A program made the position numbers and the translations under genes. From Choristoneura fumiferana (taxonomy: Eukaryota > Arthropoda > Insecta > Lepidoptera > Tortricidae), in assembly GCF_025370935.1 (NCBI RefSeq), contig NC_133474.1:17810032-17874031 (forward strand): DNA of 64,000 bases, given 5' to 3'. Every line of letters begins with the position of its first letter. Position 1 is the first letter of the stretch. This document shows positions 39,263 to 51,800 of this stretch, one piece after another. The notes beneath the pieces are model-generated. The model was not told the DNA's origin. It was given only the letters and a program-made list of their open reading frames with translations, and searched no databases.

Positions 39263-39362
39263 NNNNNNNNNNNNNNNNNNNNNNNNNNNNNNNNNNNNNN
39301 NNNNNNNNNNNNNNNNNNNNNNNNNNNNNNNNNNNNNNNNNNNNNNNNNNNNNNNNNNNNNN
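39263..39362. other. Assembly gap, exactly 100 N, immediately 5' of the dynein exons
   Basis: Second 100-N placeholder. The contig after it begins 166 bp before the first recognised dynein exon, so the missing 5' half of the gene most likely lies in this gap or on another contig. The contig before it (1467-39262) shows no dynein exon. Confidence 0.99.
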
Positions 39363-39528
39363 TTTCGTAAATAGATTTTTTACAAGGCGTTCAATACGGT
39401 TGTAACAGTATATAAAGTACGTATGAAGACACGCTAGTTCTAAGGGGCCTGGTAAAGGGTTAAAAAAAGTTGGTCATTTATTTTTGCTCGTCAGTGTGGA
39501 TAATGACTGTTACCTACTATTTTTTAAG

Positions 39529-42500
39529 GGCATCATTGGGGACTTGTTCCCTGGTCTGCCGCTACCACAAGCTGGCTTGCCCCATTTGGTGCAATGTCTG
39601 AAGGAAGTCTGCGTGCCTCTTAATTTACAAGCTAACGACTTTTTCATTGAAAAGGTACTGTCATTTGTTTTTTTACTAAAATTTAAATAACATTCCAGTT
39701 AACTTTTCTGTACCAGATTTTGTCAATGCTGTCCCTTTCAGGTACTCCAGTTATACGAGATGATTCTGGTCAGGCATGGTCTCATGTTAGTGGGGTTCCC
39801 TTTCTCAGGAAAGACCAAATGCTACCATGCCCTAGGCCACGCATTAGGTTGCGTCCATGAAAAAGTATGAATCTTGTTTTTAATTAAAACGATAATAATT
39901 ACCAACTTCCTGCGGCCCACTTCAAATTTGATTCTACGAACTTTAAATTTTGTTACTTACGAGTCACTTCAATATCACACCATCATAAGTACTTTATACT
40001 AAAACGCTGGGCCGCAGGAGGTAGTACGGTCAACATTAAAAGTAGCTTTTGTACTTTGTCGTTGTACAGCCACGTACTTAACGCCATGCAAGATTGACAA
40101 ATGTGTTAATGTGACAAAGTAAAAAAGTGATCCGCTTCTTTGGATGCTGACTGTAACCGATTACGACAAAGATAAAATGAATGGTTATAATTTTAGTACC
40201 TTATCTTGTAATGTAACGGCTATATTTTAATACAAACAAAATCAATAAGACCCACTTAACCCTTAATAAAGTAGAGGCGATTTAGCGACCACACGCATTG
40301 ATTTGGAAATTCAACCTTATTGTATTAGCAATAAGTTACAACATTCATCGTAATTATTGAAAATACTACTAGCTTTAAAAATATCAGCTATGTATTCGAT
40401 AGCTGCTTTTGATTATGTGGTAGTATGCTCCAATAAATGGGGCCTTATTAAGGGATAACATCCAAACATTAGAGTTAAAAAAATGCAAAGTTAGTTGATG
40501 TGTAATTAGATGGGTTATAAAAGTGAGCTGTTTTAGTACATTTATGGTAACTAAATAATTGAGTATTTTAGAAGCTTTGAGCTCCGACCGTCATCACAAT
40601 TGTATTCTGCTCCTTTGCAATTTTCAGAGCGCATTTCATTCCGTAATCAAGTTTAGATTTTTAAACATATTTAGCTTGTTGATATTAACAGGTTGCCTAG
40701 TGCTCTTACTTACCTTGGCCACGTTATTAGGGTTTGATGGACGAGAACCCAGTGGAGTGGACAGTCATAAATCCCAAATCGATTACAATGGGTCAATTGT
40801 ACGGGCAGTTCGATCCAGTGTCCCACGAGTGGTCCGACGGTATCCTTGCTGTCAGTTACAGAGCGTTTGCAGTCTCCACAAATGATAACAGGTAATTATT
40901 GCAGCATAACTTACAGACAGATTTACCTAACATTTACTGCGTTACCTACGAAATCGTTTGTTTCTAAGTAGCACTTGCTCAATATCTTTCATGTATAAAA
41001 ATTATCACACAAGATGTTAACGCATTTAAACCTCTATACGAGTTAATTCTCAAAGCTATGACTACAGCGAGCACTGACTACTGTTTACTTTATTCCAACG
41101 AGTAATGTATAGGTAGAGTCATTCACGATGACGCGTGCCGTGGTTCTAATTCCAATGACATTAAATGTCTAATTTTGACAAAATCACGCGTCTTCATGGA
41201 TGGCACTAGGTATAACTCGTAAAAATTTAAAGACTCCAACCAATGATTAATTTTGTTTGACGGATAAATGTGATGCCGTCTCCGTCTATTCGAACAAAAT
41301 AAACAGAGACGGCATCACATTTATCCGTTAAATAAATTTAATCAACGGATGGTGAAACAGGGGGTAAAACTGCTTACATTATATATCTCAAAATCCAAAT
41401 CCTATGACCTTATATTTAATTTTTTAATTCTTCAAAAACGTCCTCCCACTAAGTGTTATCCAATAATTATTAAATCTAACTATTGTTAATAAAATGCACA
41501 AAGCTGATTCAAGAATTTAATCCATTATTGATAGGAAGTGGCTGGTGTTTGACGGGCCAGTGGACGCCATTTGGATTGAAAACTTGAACACGGTTTTGGA
41601 CGACAATAAGAAGCTGTGCCTGATGAGCGGGGAGATCATCCAGCTCGCACCCACCACCAACCTGGTGTTTGAACCCATGGACCTCGAGGCTGCCTCACCA
41701 GCTACGGTATTTCAAAATACCTACCACCTCTTTCCCCTATTTTTTTTTTCTTGTATAAATAAGTATTAAGAATAAACCGTCTCACTGCCCATTATGTAAT
41801 GAGAAAAATGTGCCCTTTTTTATTCTTAATCAACTACTAATCTACTAAAGGAGCTGCATGCTCAAAGACGCATGGACCAGTCGGTTATGCTATGAATCAA
41901 TTTAAAAAGGACTGCCTCATAATCACTGTATTTGGTGCACCATTGAAGTAGGTATAAATGTATATATAAATCAGGTGTCACGTTGCGGTATGATATACAT
42001 GGAGCCAAAAGGGCTGGGCTGGAAATGCCTCATGGAGTCATGGCTCAACACTCTACCGCCGTCACTACACAGCGTCAACCGTAACCTCATCCGAACGCTG
42101 TTCAACAGGTTCATGTCTCCGTTACTGTGGCTTGTAGAATACTCGGGAAAAACTAAGGTATTTATAATACTATTGTTAACATATTAAGAAAAGTTAATTC
42201 TTATTAAAGAATTCAGTTTGAGTAGGTATTGGTGTGTTTTATTTCTCTAATTATCTGCTCGCACTGCCTATTTGTAGAAAATATGTTTTAATCCTCAGCA
42301 AATGTATGTGACATCACGGAGCAATTTAGTTCAAGCGTGTATGAACATTTACGATACATTCTTGGGAGACTTCTACAATGAAAAATACATGGAATCAATT
42401 TCTGATCTTGACATCAGAGCGCAGCTAGAGGTTAGCTTGGGCAGATTTGTTTCTCAACTTTACTTTAATTACTACATTATTCAAGTAGACAGCTACAAAT

Positions 42501-42819
42501 TAATATTTTTACAGGGCGTTTTCTTTTTCTCGTGCATTTGGTCTATAGGTGCCACATTAGAAGCTGATAGCCGACCCAAATTTGATATGATGTTCAGAGG
42601 TTTACTCGAAAAAGAGTTTCCAGAAAAGGTAACTGTTTAGTAACGAAACTAGGTTATTCCTATAGGTACATTTTTGTAAAATTATTATTTATCTTAAATT
42701 TGGTTTTTCAGGTTATAGAAAAGTTAAATTACCCTAGGGAAATTGGAAAGCCGGAAAAGCAATATATTCTTTCTATTCCTAAGGATGGGCTTGTTTACGA
42801 CTACAGATATATCAAGGAG
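39529..42819 (+). CDS. Dynein exons 1-8: end of AAA1-AAA2 link and AAA2 module
   Basis: Exons: 39529-39654, 39742-39864, 40731-40891, 41535-41706, 41975-42157, 42299-42430, 42515-42628, 42712-42819. The first exon opens in phase 0 after the acceptor tttttaag and begins GIIGDLFPG, the conserved block just after AAA1. Exon 2 has the AAA2 Walker A GFPFSGKT. Exon 3 carries the strongly conserved NPKSITMGQLYGQFDPVSHE. Exon 4 has the Walker B region WLVFDGPVDAIWIENLNT and the LMSGEIIQL block. Exon 5 begins SRCGMIYMEP. AAA2 in dyneins binds ATP structurally and is thought not to hydrolyse it. No ATG start is credible here: reading upstream of the first exon gives only intron-like sequence, so this is an internal exon. 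Confidence 0.92.
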
Positions 42820-45800
42820 GTGATAGTCTGATAAAAATTAAGATTGGTTTTTGGAATCTTTTTGTATTTTTTATTTAAATTCGAAATTATTTGTTACTTT
42901 TACATGATGACAAAAAATTTGGAATTCGTGTCTGTATCACTATCCAGCGGTGGTGTAGCGGTATAGCACGCGGCACGGAATGCCGAGGACCTGGGTTCGA
43001 TTCCCAGCGCTGGTCTTATTTTTCTGGTTTTTCTATGCATCTATATTTCAGTTTGTATTTTCGATAGTCTGATAGTTATTTTATTAATTGTTTAAGCACT
43101 TTTTTCTGCAGTCTTTGGTAATACAAGCATATTGACACGATAATTTCTAGGCTAAGGGTAAATGGAAGCCATGGCAAGATGATGTGGATTCTGCGCCGCC
43201 TATTAGCAAAGACACGCCACCTAATCAGATATTGGTGACTACGCTGGACAGCGTCAGATACTTGGCGCTGTTCAAGTTGCTGGTGACTCATCATAAAGCC
43301 GTCATGATGGTGGGTCCTACTGGAACCGGCAAATCTTCTTATATTATTGTAAGTATTACAAAATATGATAGCAAGTATAATTTTACGTCACCACTCGTGC
43401 ACGACGACAGCTGTTATCTGTGAATCCACCAGCCATTTCCTTACCTATTATTTATAGCATAAAACATACCAAATCGTATGTGTACATGTATCTAAGTAAT
43501 ATATTGTTTAATTTCCATTTAATCTTAAAGAGGTACAAACATGTCAGGGACTGAAACTAAAGATGGAAATACCTATTTCATATTACGTATCTACATCTAT
43601 TTTCGGTATCCTTTTAAAATACCTAATTATTATTACTGTTATTTTAACTCTTTACTACGAATTTCAGGATTACTTAGTAAAGGGAGTAGATACAAGAGTA
43701 TATAAGGCTCTTATTATGGCATTCTCGGCACAAACTAATTGTAATCAAACGCAAGACATTATCATGGGCAAGCTTGATAAAAGACGAAAAGGTGAGGTAC
43801 CAGTTAAAATAATAAGAAGCAGAAAAACGACATGTACAATCACGATCGTTAATTTGGGACCCATTTCGTGAAAATATCCTTTGAATTTTCATCCAAAATG
43901 ACAGATATTCGATCTTAAGTGGGTCCTAAATTAACGATCGTGACTGTACCTGTATGACCAAAGCTCTACATTTTTATTTTTTGTTGCAGGATATTTCGGT
44001 CCACCAGTCGGGTGTTATTCTGTAGTATTTGTGGATGACGTGAGCATGCCACAAGCCGAAACGTACGGCGCACAACCTCCCATAGAAGTATTGCGTCAGG
44101 GCATAGATCTGGGGCTGTGGTACGATCGCAAAACCAACGTTGCAATGCATCTAATCGATGTTCAGGTAAATATTATCTTCAATTCTCTTAGTTTTTTAAC
44201 CGACTTCAAAAAAGGAGGAATGAGGAATGGAACTTGTCAAAGCTAAGTAATGCTCGCTCATCTATAAACGATCATGATTAATATACCTAGCTAAGCGACT
44301 AAGAAGATCCTTTCGAACTGATCTGATGCTGAAGCCGGAAGGTAGGCAACGGAACTCTGTTATAAAACAACGTACATAAGCCGTCTTTGGGCTTAATGGA
44401 TTCGTTGTGAGATGTTCTTTGGCTAAGAATCACTAAAAAGTGAGAAATAAAGAAAAATTGTAACAAAAAAGTAAAACCGACTCCATAAAAATAAAGAAAT
44501 AACGGAAAATGGAACCGACTACAAAAACCTTGAAAATAATTTTCTAGGTACCTACTAGCTCGAAGTCGGTGACTCAGCACGACCCAGCAGGATGGATTGA
44601 AACCCATAGTATGTAGGTTTTGTAGTCGGTTCCATTTTCCGTTATTTTTTTATTTTTTTGGAGTCGGTTTTACTTTTTGGTTAAAAAAATTTACAAGCTA
44701 TGATTTAGTTTCACCTGCCCCGTGGTCTGTCTGTCTGTAGTCAAATTTGCAAGTTAAATTCGACCAACTTCCAGTAGTTGGATTTACATGAAATTTGGCA
44801 TAACGTCGTTGCTACTGCAATATCGCGTAACTAGCATTTTCCATAAGGTATAATTTTCATTGTCAGAACAGTACTATGTTAGTACTGTTCTGACAGTCAA
44901 AATTATACCTTATAGAAAAAGCTAGTTACGCGGTATTGCAGTAGCAACGACGACAATTAGTTATGTAAATTGCGTGACAATTCAATAATCTGGTAGTGAT
45001 ATCCTGGTAGTCCGGCCAGGATCATCTCCGCAGGACGTAACTCTTCAACGGTTAATGGCATCGTCTTGAAATTTGGTACGCAAATGTGGTTTGGGTGACA
45101 ATGCAAGTAAGGTCGACAAAAAGTACAGTCAGCAGCTTATATTAAAAATGCTGGTATTAAAAAACTTGTATAAATAATGTTTTTTTTTATCAAAAACTTA
45201 TTTTAGTTTTGACCTTGAGTATTTCAAATACTTATCTAGTGTGTTCTTGTAGTTTATGTGCGCCATGGGCAAACCTACGCCGGGAGCAAAGTTGATCACC
45301 CCCCGATTTTCTCGGCATTTCACATTTTTCTGCATTGACGAATTTGACGACGACACCATGAAGGTTATCTTTGGTAGGATACTGATGTGGCATTTAGAAA
45401 CGAGGTAATCTTTTATTTACTTCAACTCTTATTATATTATAATTATTTATTTTTCACAGTAAATTATACTTTTTCTGTCGTTTTTAGAGGATTTTCTTCG
45501 GAGTTTGATCCTTGTGTCACAGAAATCGTTGACGGCACATTAGAGGTTTATAAGCAATGCCGCATAAATTTACTACCAACGCCATCTAAATCACACTATA
45601 CCTTTAATTTGCGAGATTTTTCTAGAGTTATTCTGGTAAGTATTCATTGGAAATCTAATCGTAAAATTTTCTATACGCTTCTGAAAACCTAAAAAAAAAT
45701 AATGGTGCTTCTGGACAGGATTCGCATCAGCTTCTTCTGGCTGGTCTGTAGGTCTTGTTTTCTGTTATTGAAACCCCAAAGCTCTTTAATTTATGGCGAC

Positions 45801-48800
45801 CGTAGCACCACAAAACTTGATTACAGGTTACCACCTGTAACCGAAATAAAAAATAGTTAAATGTCTCTAAATACAGCCGACTTTTAATAAACGTAAAATT
45901 TCACGAGGTCCATTTATGATAATTGATCCAGCCACGACGGGATAACCTCTACTTACCGGTATCCATGTATATGTCATTGATTGCAGGGTGTACTTCTGTC
46001 TCTCCCGGTTATGACACCTGAAGTTCAGTGTATGAAACGTCTCTGGGTGCACGAGTGTTTGCGGGTATTCTCAGACCGTCTGGTCGAAGAAAAGGACCGG
46101 CAGTGGCTAGTCACATGTCTACGAGATGCTACTGCCAAACATCTTAACGATGACTTTGACAAAATGCTCTCCAGGCTTCTGAAAGGGCCAAATGATAAGG
46201 TACTGAAATAGTATTGCGCGTCGGTTCTGCAATGAGTATTGATTTTTTACTATTATTACAGATAACCGACCTTCATCTTCGAAACCTTATCTATTGTGAT
46301 TTCGCAAATCCAAAAGTAGACACCCGCTTTTACATGGAAACAACCAATATGGAACATTTGAATGCGACAGTAGACAATTTTCTTGCTGAATTCAACAATA
46401 TGTCAAAGAAACCTATGAACCTCGTGTTGTTCAGGTATGAGAAACTTAATAGGTATTTAACGGTGTGCTAGTGAAATTTTGTTGTACTTCATTGTTGAAA
46501 AGCACATTTAAAAAGGTTCGCCATCGAGCACGTGTCCCGTATCTGCCGCGTGCTGACGCAGCCGCGCTCGCACGCGCTGCTGGTGGGGCTGGGCGGGTCC
46601 GGCAGACAGTCGCTTACCCGCCTCGCAGCTTCGATCAATGAATACGACCTTTTCCAGGTTTTTCTATTATTTTTATTTCACGCTTAGTTATAATATGATT
46701 GGAAATACCTTAAACTCCTGATTTACTCCCAAATAACAGGTTGAAATGAGTCGTACCTATGGAAAAAATGAATGGCGAGAAGACTTAAAAACTTTATTGA
46801 GAAAATCAAGCACTCCTGATCAACACATGGTGTTTCTGTTCATTGAATCTCAGGTAAGTAAGTCTACTAAAAAATAATGTACCATGAGAAATACTTTCTT
46901 TTTCATATTGTCGACATGTTCTTATCAAAAACAGATAAAAGAAGAGGGCTTCCTAGAAGACGTCAACAACATGCTGAATTCGGGAGAAGTCCCAAATATT
47001 TTCGGGGCTGATGAGAAAGCAGAATTATGTGAGAAGATGAGAGTCGTGAGTAATTTGAGTTTTTTTTTGTTATCTTCCTAACAGCTAGAGCACGAGCTGA
47101 CTAACCTGGTGGTCCTCAGATCGACCGGCAACGGGACAAGTCGCTGCAGACGGACGGCAGCCCGACGGCGCTGTACGCGTACTTCGTGTCCATCGTGCGC
47201 GACCAGCTGCACATCGTGCTGGCCATGTCGCCCGCCGGCACCTCGCTGCGCACGCGCATCCGCAAGTTCCCCGCCCTCGTCAACTGCTGCACGATCGATT
47301 GGTTCCAGGTCATCGATATATTTAAAGCTTTCTTAGATGTATATCAGCCACTTGGCCATAAACACCAAGATTTGTAAATCAAATCAGCAATTGCTGATCT
47401 TGATTTCATACCTACTTAAGCATGTTGTTTGTTAATCTAGATTAACTGTCGTGATTCTGTTTCGTAAATTTATTTTTGTAATTAGACTTTAAATATTGTA
47501 GGAATGGCCTCCAGACGCTCTGCTAGCGGTGGCGACGCGGTTCTTGAAAGACGTGGAGCTGACGGACCTGGAGCGCGACACGGCCATCAAGCTGTGCCAG
47601 GTGTTCCACGTGGACACGCAGGAGCTCACGCGCCAGTTCCTGCTGCGGCTCAAGCGGTACAACTACGTCACGCCCACCGCCTACCTGGAGCTCATCAACA
47701 TGTTCAAATCGCTGCTCAATAAGAAACGGACGTAAGTGCCTAGCTAAAATAATTCGAGTATAGCTAGAGGAATTTTATTTAAGGTAAGATTATAGAAAGA
47801 GCTAGGCAATCCAGCTTCCTTCGGGCTTAAACTCGAAGTTACGCGTCTTTCCAGAGACAAGGCTAAGCTAAATCGACTGTTCGTCCCCGAAAATCTACCC
47901 AAAATTTAAACGAGTTTGAATCGCATCGGAAATTAATAAACACGGTTTTTTTCCTTAAATCTTACAGAGAGCTACTTCAAAGCGAAAAGAGATATCTCAC
48001 TGGTCTCGATCAGCTGGCTATTGCTGAAAAGTCAGTTGCGGCACTACAAAAAGCATTAGAGCTGCTACAACCGAAACTGGCTGCAGGTGCTGCAGCCGTC
48101 GCGGAAACTACCGCGAAAGTGGAAAAAGAAAAAGAAGGAGTAGCTCTAGTCGAAGCCGAAGTATTAATAGACCAGCACGCTGCTGAGGAACAGGTAAGTT
48201 TTTTAAAAGGTTAAACTGAAATTTAACCGGCTTATTTAACAGTAAAATTTACTTATTCTAAGTACATAACCAAGAATAGGGCCTATCATTATTTTATTTT
48301 ATAGGCAGCAGAAGCTCAAGGCATCAAAGATGAGTGCGATGCTGATTTAGCTGAAGCCATGCCAATCCTGAACTCCGCCCTGGCAGCCTTAGATACCCTC
48401 ACTCCGCAGGATATTACGTTTATCAAGACCATGAAGAGTCCGCCGAGAGGCATCAGACTAGTTATGGAAGCTATTTGTATATTGAAGGTATAGATAATCT
48501 TTTAATCCACTTTCATAACTACTCTCTATTGAATAACTTATATGTTTTATTTACTTTACACTGCTTACCTGATAGGACGACCCGGTAAGTAAAATAAAAC
48601 TATGTGTTCCCTTTAGTTCGCAGTTTTTATTTCATGTTAGGTTTCTTCATTACTTTTATTAGATTAAGGGGCTGTTTCACCATCCATTGATTAGCGTTAA
48701 CCGACGGTTAAATGTGATGCCGTCTCCGTCTATTCGATCAAAACCAATAGAGACGGCATCACACCGAACCGCCAGTTAACACTAATCAATGGATGGTGAA

Positions 48801-51800
48801 ACAGCCCCTTAAAGCACCACCGTCGTGGTCGGTGAGGGTGATTGTTAGATTTATTTAACTTTTTATCGAAGAAAGCTATTAAATGCGTTGACATTTTAGG
48901 AAATGAAGCCGGATAAAGTGCCGAACCCGTCGGGCGTGGGCACGGTGGAAGACTGGTGGGGCCCGTCCAAGAAGCTGCTCAACGACATCAAGTTCCTGGA
49001 GGGGGCTACAGAACTACGACAAGGATAACATACCGCCGCCCGTCATGGCTAAGCTCATGAAGACCGTTATGCTGGACGAGGGTTTTGTGCCCGAGAAGAT
49101 CCGCACCGTCTCCACCGCGGCTGAGGGTACAGTACAAGACTATTTCTTTATCTTCGTTGACGCTAAAGTAGTATATACATATTTATAGATTATTGGTTTT
49201 AACATTATTTCGCTTTTGAGAATTTTGAGGATGAATATTCAATTATAATTATTACTAAGGGGCTGTTTCACCATCCATTGATAAGTGTTTTCTCTATTTG
49301 TTTTGTTCGAATAGACGGAGACGGCATCACATTTAACCGCCAGTTAACACTAATCAATGGATGGTGAAACAGCACCTTAGTATGCTTTTAAATTTTTTCA
49401 CTTCAATGTAACCATTAATTTCTTCTCCAAAAGGTATGTGCAAGTGGGTGATCGCCATGACGAAGTACGACAAGGTGGCGAAGGTGGTGGCGCCGAAGAA
49501 GCAGCGGCTCGCGGCCGCGCAGGCCGTCTACGACAAGGCCATGGCCGCGCTCGCCGTTAAGCAGGCGCAGCTCAGAGAGGTACCAACATTTATGAAAAAT
49601 AATGTCAAAATTGACAGTTCAATCGATCAACTGATCATAGAGAAAATTCTTTTCATTTAATCTTCATTTTCCAGGTACAACTTAAACTAGGCGCCTTGGA
49701 AGACGCATTGGCGGAGCAAAATCGTCAACAAAAAATGCTCGATGATGAAGTGATGGACTGCAGTAATAAGTTAAAACGAGCTGAAATGCTCATCTCTGGA
49801 TTAGGCGGAGAGAAGACCAGGTGGCTGCAAATAGCTAAAACGCTCCGGGGTACATACAATTCGCTGACAGGTAATTTTTTAATTTTAACCTTTCTTAGTT
49901 TTTGATTTGCTGACTCGACATTTGGCATTATCATTTCCTTTTTCAGGTGATATCTTAATTGCAGCTGGTATCATTGCATATTTGGGTCCATTTACAGCAG
50001 CCTTCAGAATTGAGCAAGTAAGTGATAGTGAAAATTTTATGTCATTAGTCACCTTTACCACCTGAGACCCGACGTCAAATGTTCAATTCAATTCAATTCT
50101 AGAAAGTATAGCTCCATCGATACTATCGATGATTCCGCCAATGTCGAGATTGGAAAAGACACTATCTGTTTAGCCGTTTTTCGGTTGTCAAATGTTTAAT
50201 GCAAGAATTTTAAACTTCATGACAATCAAGAAAAGTTGACATTTGATTGGACATTACGCGCAAAATTGTGTACGCGGGGACTTAGGAGTTAACGCCATCA
50301 TTATTTTTAATTAATGTTTCGTTTCAGGTAAAGAAATGGGCTGAGGCGTGTCATAGCTGCGGAATTGTATGCACCCTTAACTTCAGCCTGATCAAGTCCT
50401 TAGGAGAGCCAGTTACTATACAACAGTGGAATATTGATGGTTTACCATCAGACGACTTTAGTGTTGAGAGCGCTATTATTATAATGTAAATTTTATTGCT
50501 GTCGTTTCAAAAACATAAGAACTACTTCTAAATTAAGCTTATTTAAAAAACAATTAATATTTAAAAAATCTCGATCAGGACAGCGCGGCGGTGGCCGCTT
50601 ATGATCGACCCGCAAGGCCAGGCGAATCGCTGGATCAAGAACTTGGAGAAACCTAACAACATATGCATAGTACGCATGACCCAGTCCGATCTGGGCAGAG
50701 TCTTAGAAAATGCAGTACAATTTGGACAACCGGTATGTCAATTTGGGTAGCCTTAAAGGGATGCATTGAATGTGGCGGCAACAGCTCTGCTTTCATAGAC
50801 TTAATCAATAACTGTCATTTCCATTCAGTATTTGTTAACTACATTCAACGGTGAAATGGAATTCACAATTTTTATGTATGGTCAGTCAAATAAGTTGTCT
50901 ATCATATTTTGAACAACTTCTTATCGAATGAATATGTCGCTAAAGTCAAACTATTAAGTTGACTTAGGGTGGTAGGCCATATTTTTGGCTGATGGTACAG
51001 TCACCTGTTTCAATATGCCACAGCGGAGCGTGCACAAATATGTTCCACATAGAGTCGTATCAGATATTAAGCAATGCACGCTTTGTTGTTTTAGATATAG
51101 GTGCTGGTGACTGTTCATAAATATTATTCACTGAGATTGTTTAAGAAGTACTTTTTCCTTCGTATCTTCAGTGCAAAATACAGCCTACTTGGATTTTTTC
51201 CATAGTATAAAAGCAATAAAGTATGTGTGTCAATCAACTTGTTTAGCCACTATGATGACGTCTCCTGGGTCACAAAAGTATGATTTGTATGGGGTACAAA
51301 TCCACTAAAGATAGGAGTAGTGACAGTTTTAAGGCAATTGCTTCGTAGCTTCTCCTAAGTATGCTAGTATTATACATTGCAAATATTTCTCTAAGCAAGT
51401 GTATCACTGATGTCTCCTGGGTCACGGGACAGAATAACAACACTAAAAAGTTGATTGACCCATATGTATCACATGATTATAGCTTTTATTAAACTTATTA
51501 TTTGTTACAGGTATTGTTAGAAAACGTCCTAGAAGAATTGGATCCGATGCTGGAGCCCCTTCTACAACAGCAAACGTTCCGTCAGGGTGGCGCGCTTTGC
51601 ATTAAAATTGGTGATACTATCGTTGAATACAGTAAAGATTTCAAGTAAAATCCTAATCAATTATAAAATATATTATAATACTTAATGATAATAATTTTAA
51701 GGACTCATATCATTTCCTTACTTTTACAGATTGTATATTAGCACTAAGTTGGCAAACCCTCACTACTTGCCTGAAGTAGGTGTGCGAGTGACCCTAGTCA

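Noticed and set aside
39484..39528. Alternative dynein start just upstream of the first exon
   Set aside because: The open stretch has no ATG, lacks conservation, and a pyrimidine-rich acceptor precedes the conserved GIIGDLFPG block.
42949..43016. tRNA gene in a dynein intron
   Set aside because: The cloverleaf is close, but C replaces the universal T33 and a SINE-like tail follows; more likely a SINE head.
47109..47336. Arg/Ser/Cys-rich 75-codon frame overlapping dynein exon 19
   Set aside because: Shadow frame of a GC-rich exon whose other frame encodes conserved dynein sequence.
48665..48811. piggyBac-type TTAA insertion for MITE-A
   Set aside because: Copy 3 alone could be read as TTAA-flanked, but copy 4 fits only a TA duplication, so mariner-type is preferred.
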